Positions 12,149 through 12,211 of a stretch of 12,211 nucleotides of DNA are shown in pieces. The translations under genes were made by a program, and so were the position numbers. Numbering within the stretch: position 1 is the stretch's first letter; each line of letters opens with the position of its first letter. Under the pieces are notes generated by a model. The model had not been told where the DNA came from. It did no database searches and saw only the letters and a program-made list of their open reading frames with translations. Origin of the DNA: Candidatus Kerfeldbacteria bacterium (lineage in GTDB: Bacteria > Patescibacteriota > Patescibacteriia > SBBC01 > CAIJZX01); NCBI GenBank assembly GCA_016217865.1, contig JACRFO010000023.1, forward strand, positions 1 to 12,211, read 5' to 3'.

Positions 12149-12211
12149 GGCTGCGGTTTTCGGACCAAACCCTTCTGCGTATCGAAGGGGAGTTTGTCGT
12201 GGCGAGCAAAA
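12149..12211. other. upstream edge, no gene seen
   Basis: This last stretch contains no supported coding region or RNA gene. It lies upstream of the operon promoter and could hold operator sites or the end of a neighbouring gene outside the window. Confidence 0.3.

Noticed and set aside
1..12211. CRISPR array, prophage, toxin-antitoxin or restriction system
   Set aside because: No spaced repeat array and no recognisable proteins of these classes were found in any frame.

Overview
The window is a compact, almost gap-free bacterial segment of middling G+C in which every supported gene lies on the minus strand, so transcription runs from high to low coordinates. The best guess for the source is a Patescibacteria (Candidate Phyla Radiation) genome. 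This rests on style: ATGA stop/start overlaps, few Shine-Dalgarno (SD) sites, a half-size MFS protein, small LiaF/PspC-type membrane proteins, and a tRNA-linked leader that I recall from that group. It is an inference, not a proven placement. TGA clearly acts as a stop codon, so the code is standard (table 11).

Layout in transcription order. (1) 12148-9260: promoter, GyrI-like protein, PspC-domain protein, toastrack-type membrane protein, DUF4342 protein, LiaF-like protein. This is a tightly packed envelope-stress type operon, closed by a large nested palindrome. (2) 9200-8767: a GC-rich, self-contained one-gene unit (promoter, strong SD, 104-aa unknown protein, terminator). (3) 8768-5909: promoter, trigger factor (tig), endonuclease IV (nfo), YdcF/SanA-like membrane protein. 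(4) 5895-5203: a second GC-rich one-gene unit encoding a 166-aa exported protein of unknown function, with a structured leader and a terminator. (5) 5206-1089: YfcE-type phosphodiesterase, EamA/DMT transporter, family 4 uracil-DNA glycosylase, PAS histidine kinase, single-domain response regulator, spaced by +1, +2, -4 and +28 nt. (6) 1053-235: promoter, tRNA-Cys(GCA) bracketed by a 25-nt inverted repeat, then a half-size MFS protein. (7) 174-1: a folded element starting with a copy of a tRNA 5' end and leading into a second tRNA, probably tRNA-Gly, cut by the window edge.

No transposase, CRISPR array, rRNA or recognised defence system is visible. The most unusual material is non-coding: the folded element at 66-156 with tandem G-A motifs and GAA triloops, flanked by 18-nt tRNA 5'-end copies; the inverted repeat around tRNA-Cys; and the two one-gene units, whose promoters, SD sites and base composition differ from the rest.

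Promoter reading is consistent across the window. The -10 hexamers cluster around TACAGT/TACACT, often with an upstream TG (TGN-TAC), and -35 boxes read TTGACR or TTGATT. At two genes (nfo and the phosphodiesterase) the -10 sits only 6 nt before the ATG, which suggests leaderless transcripts.
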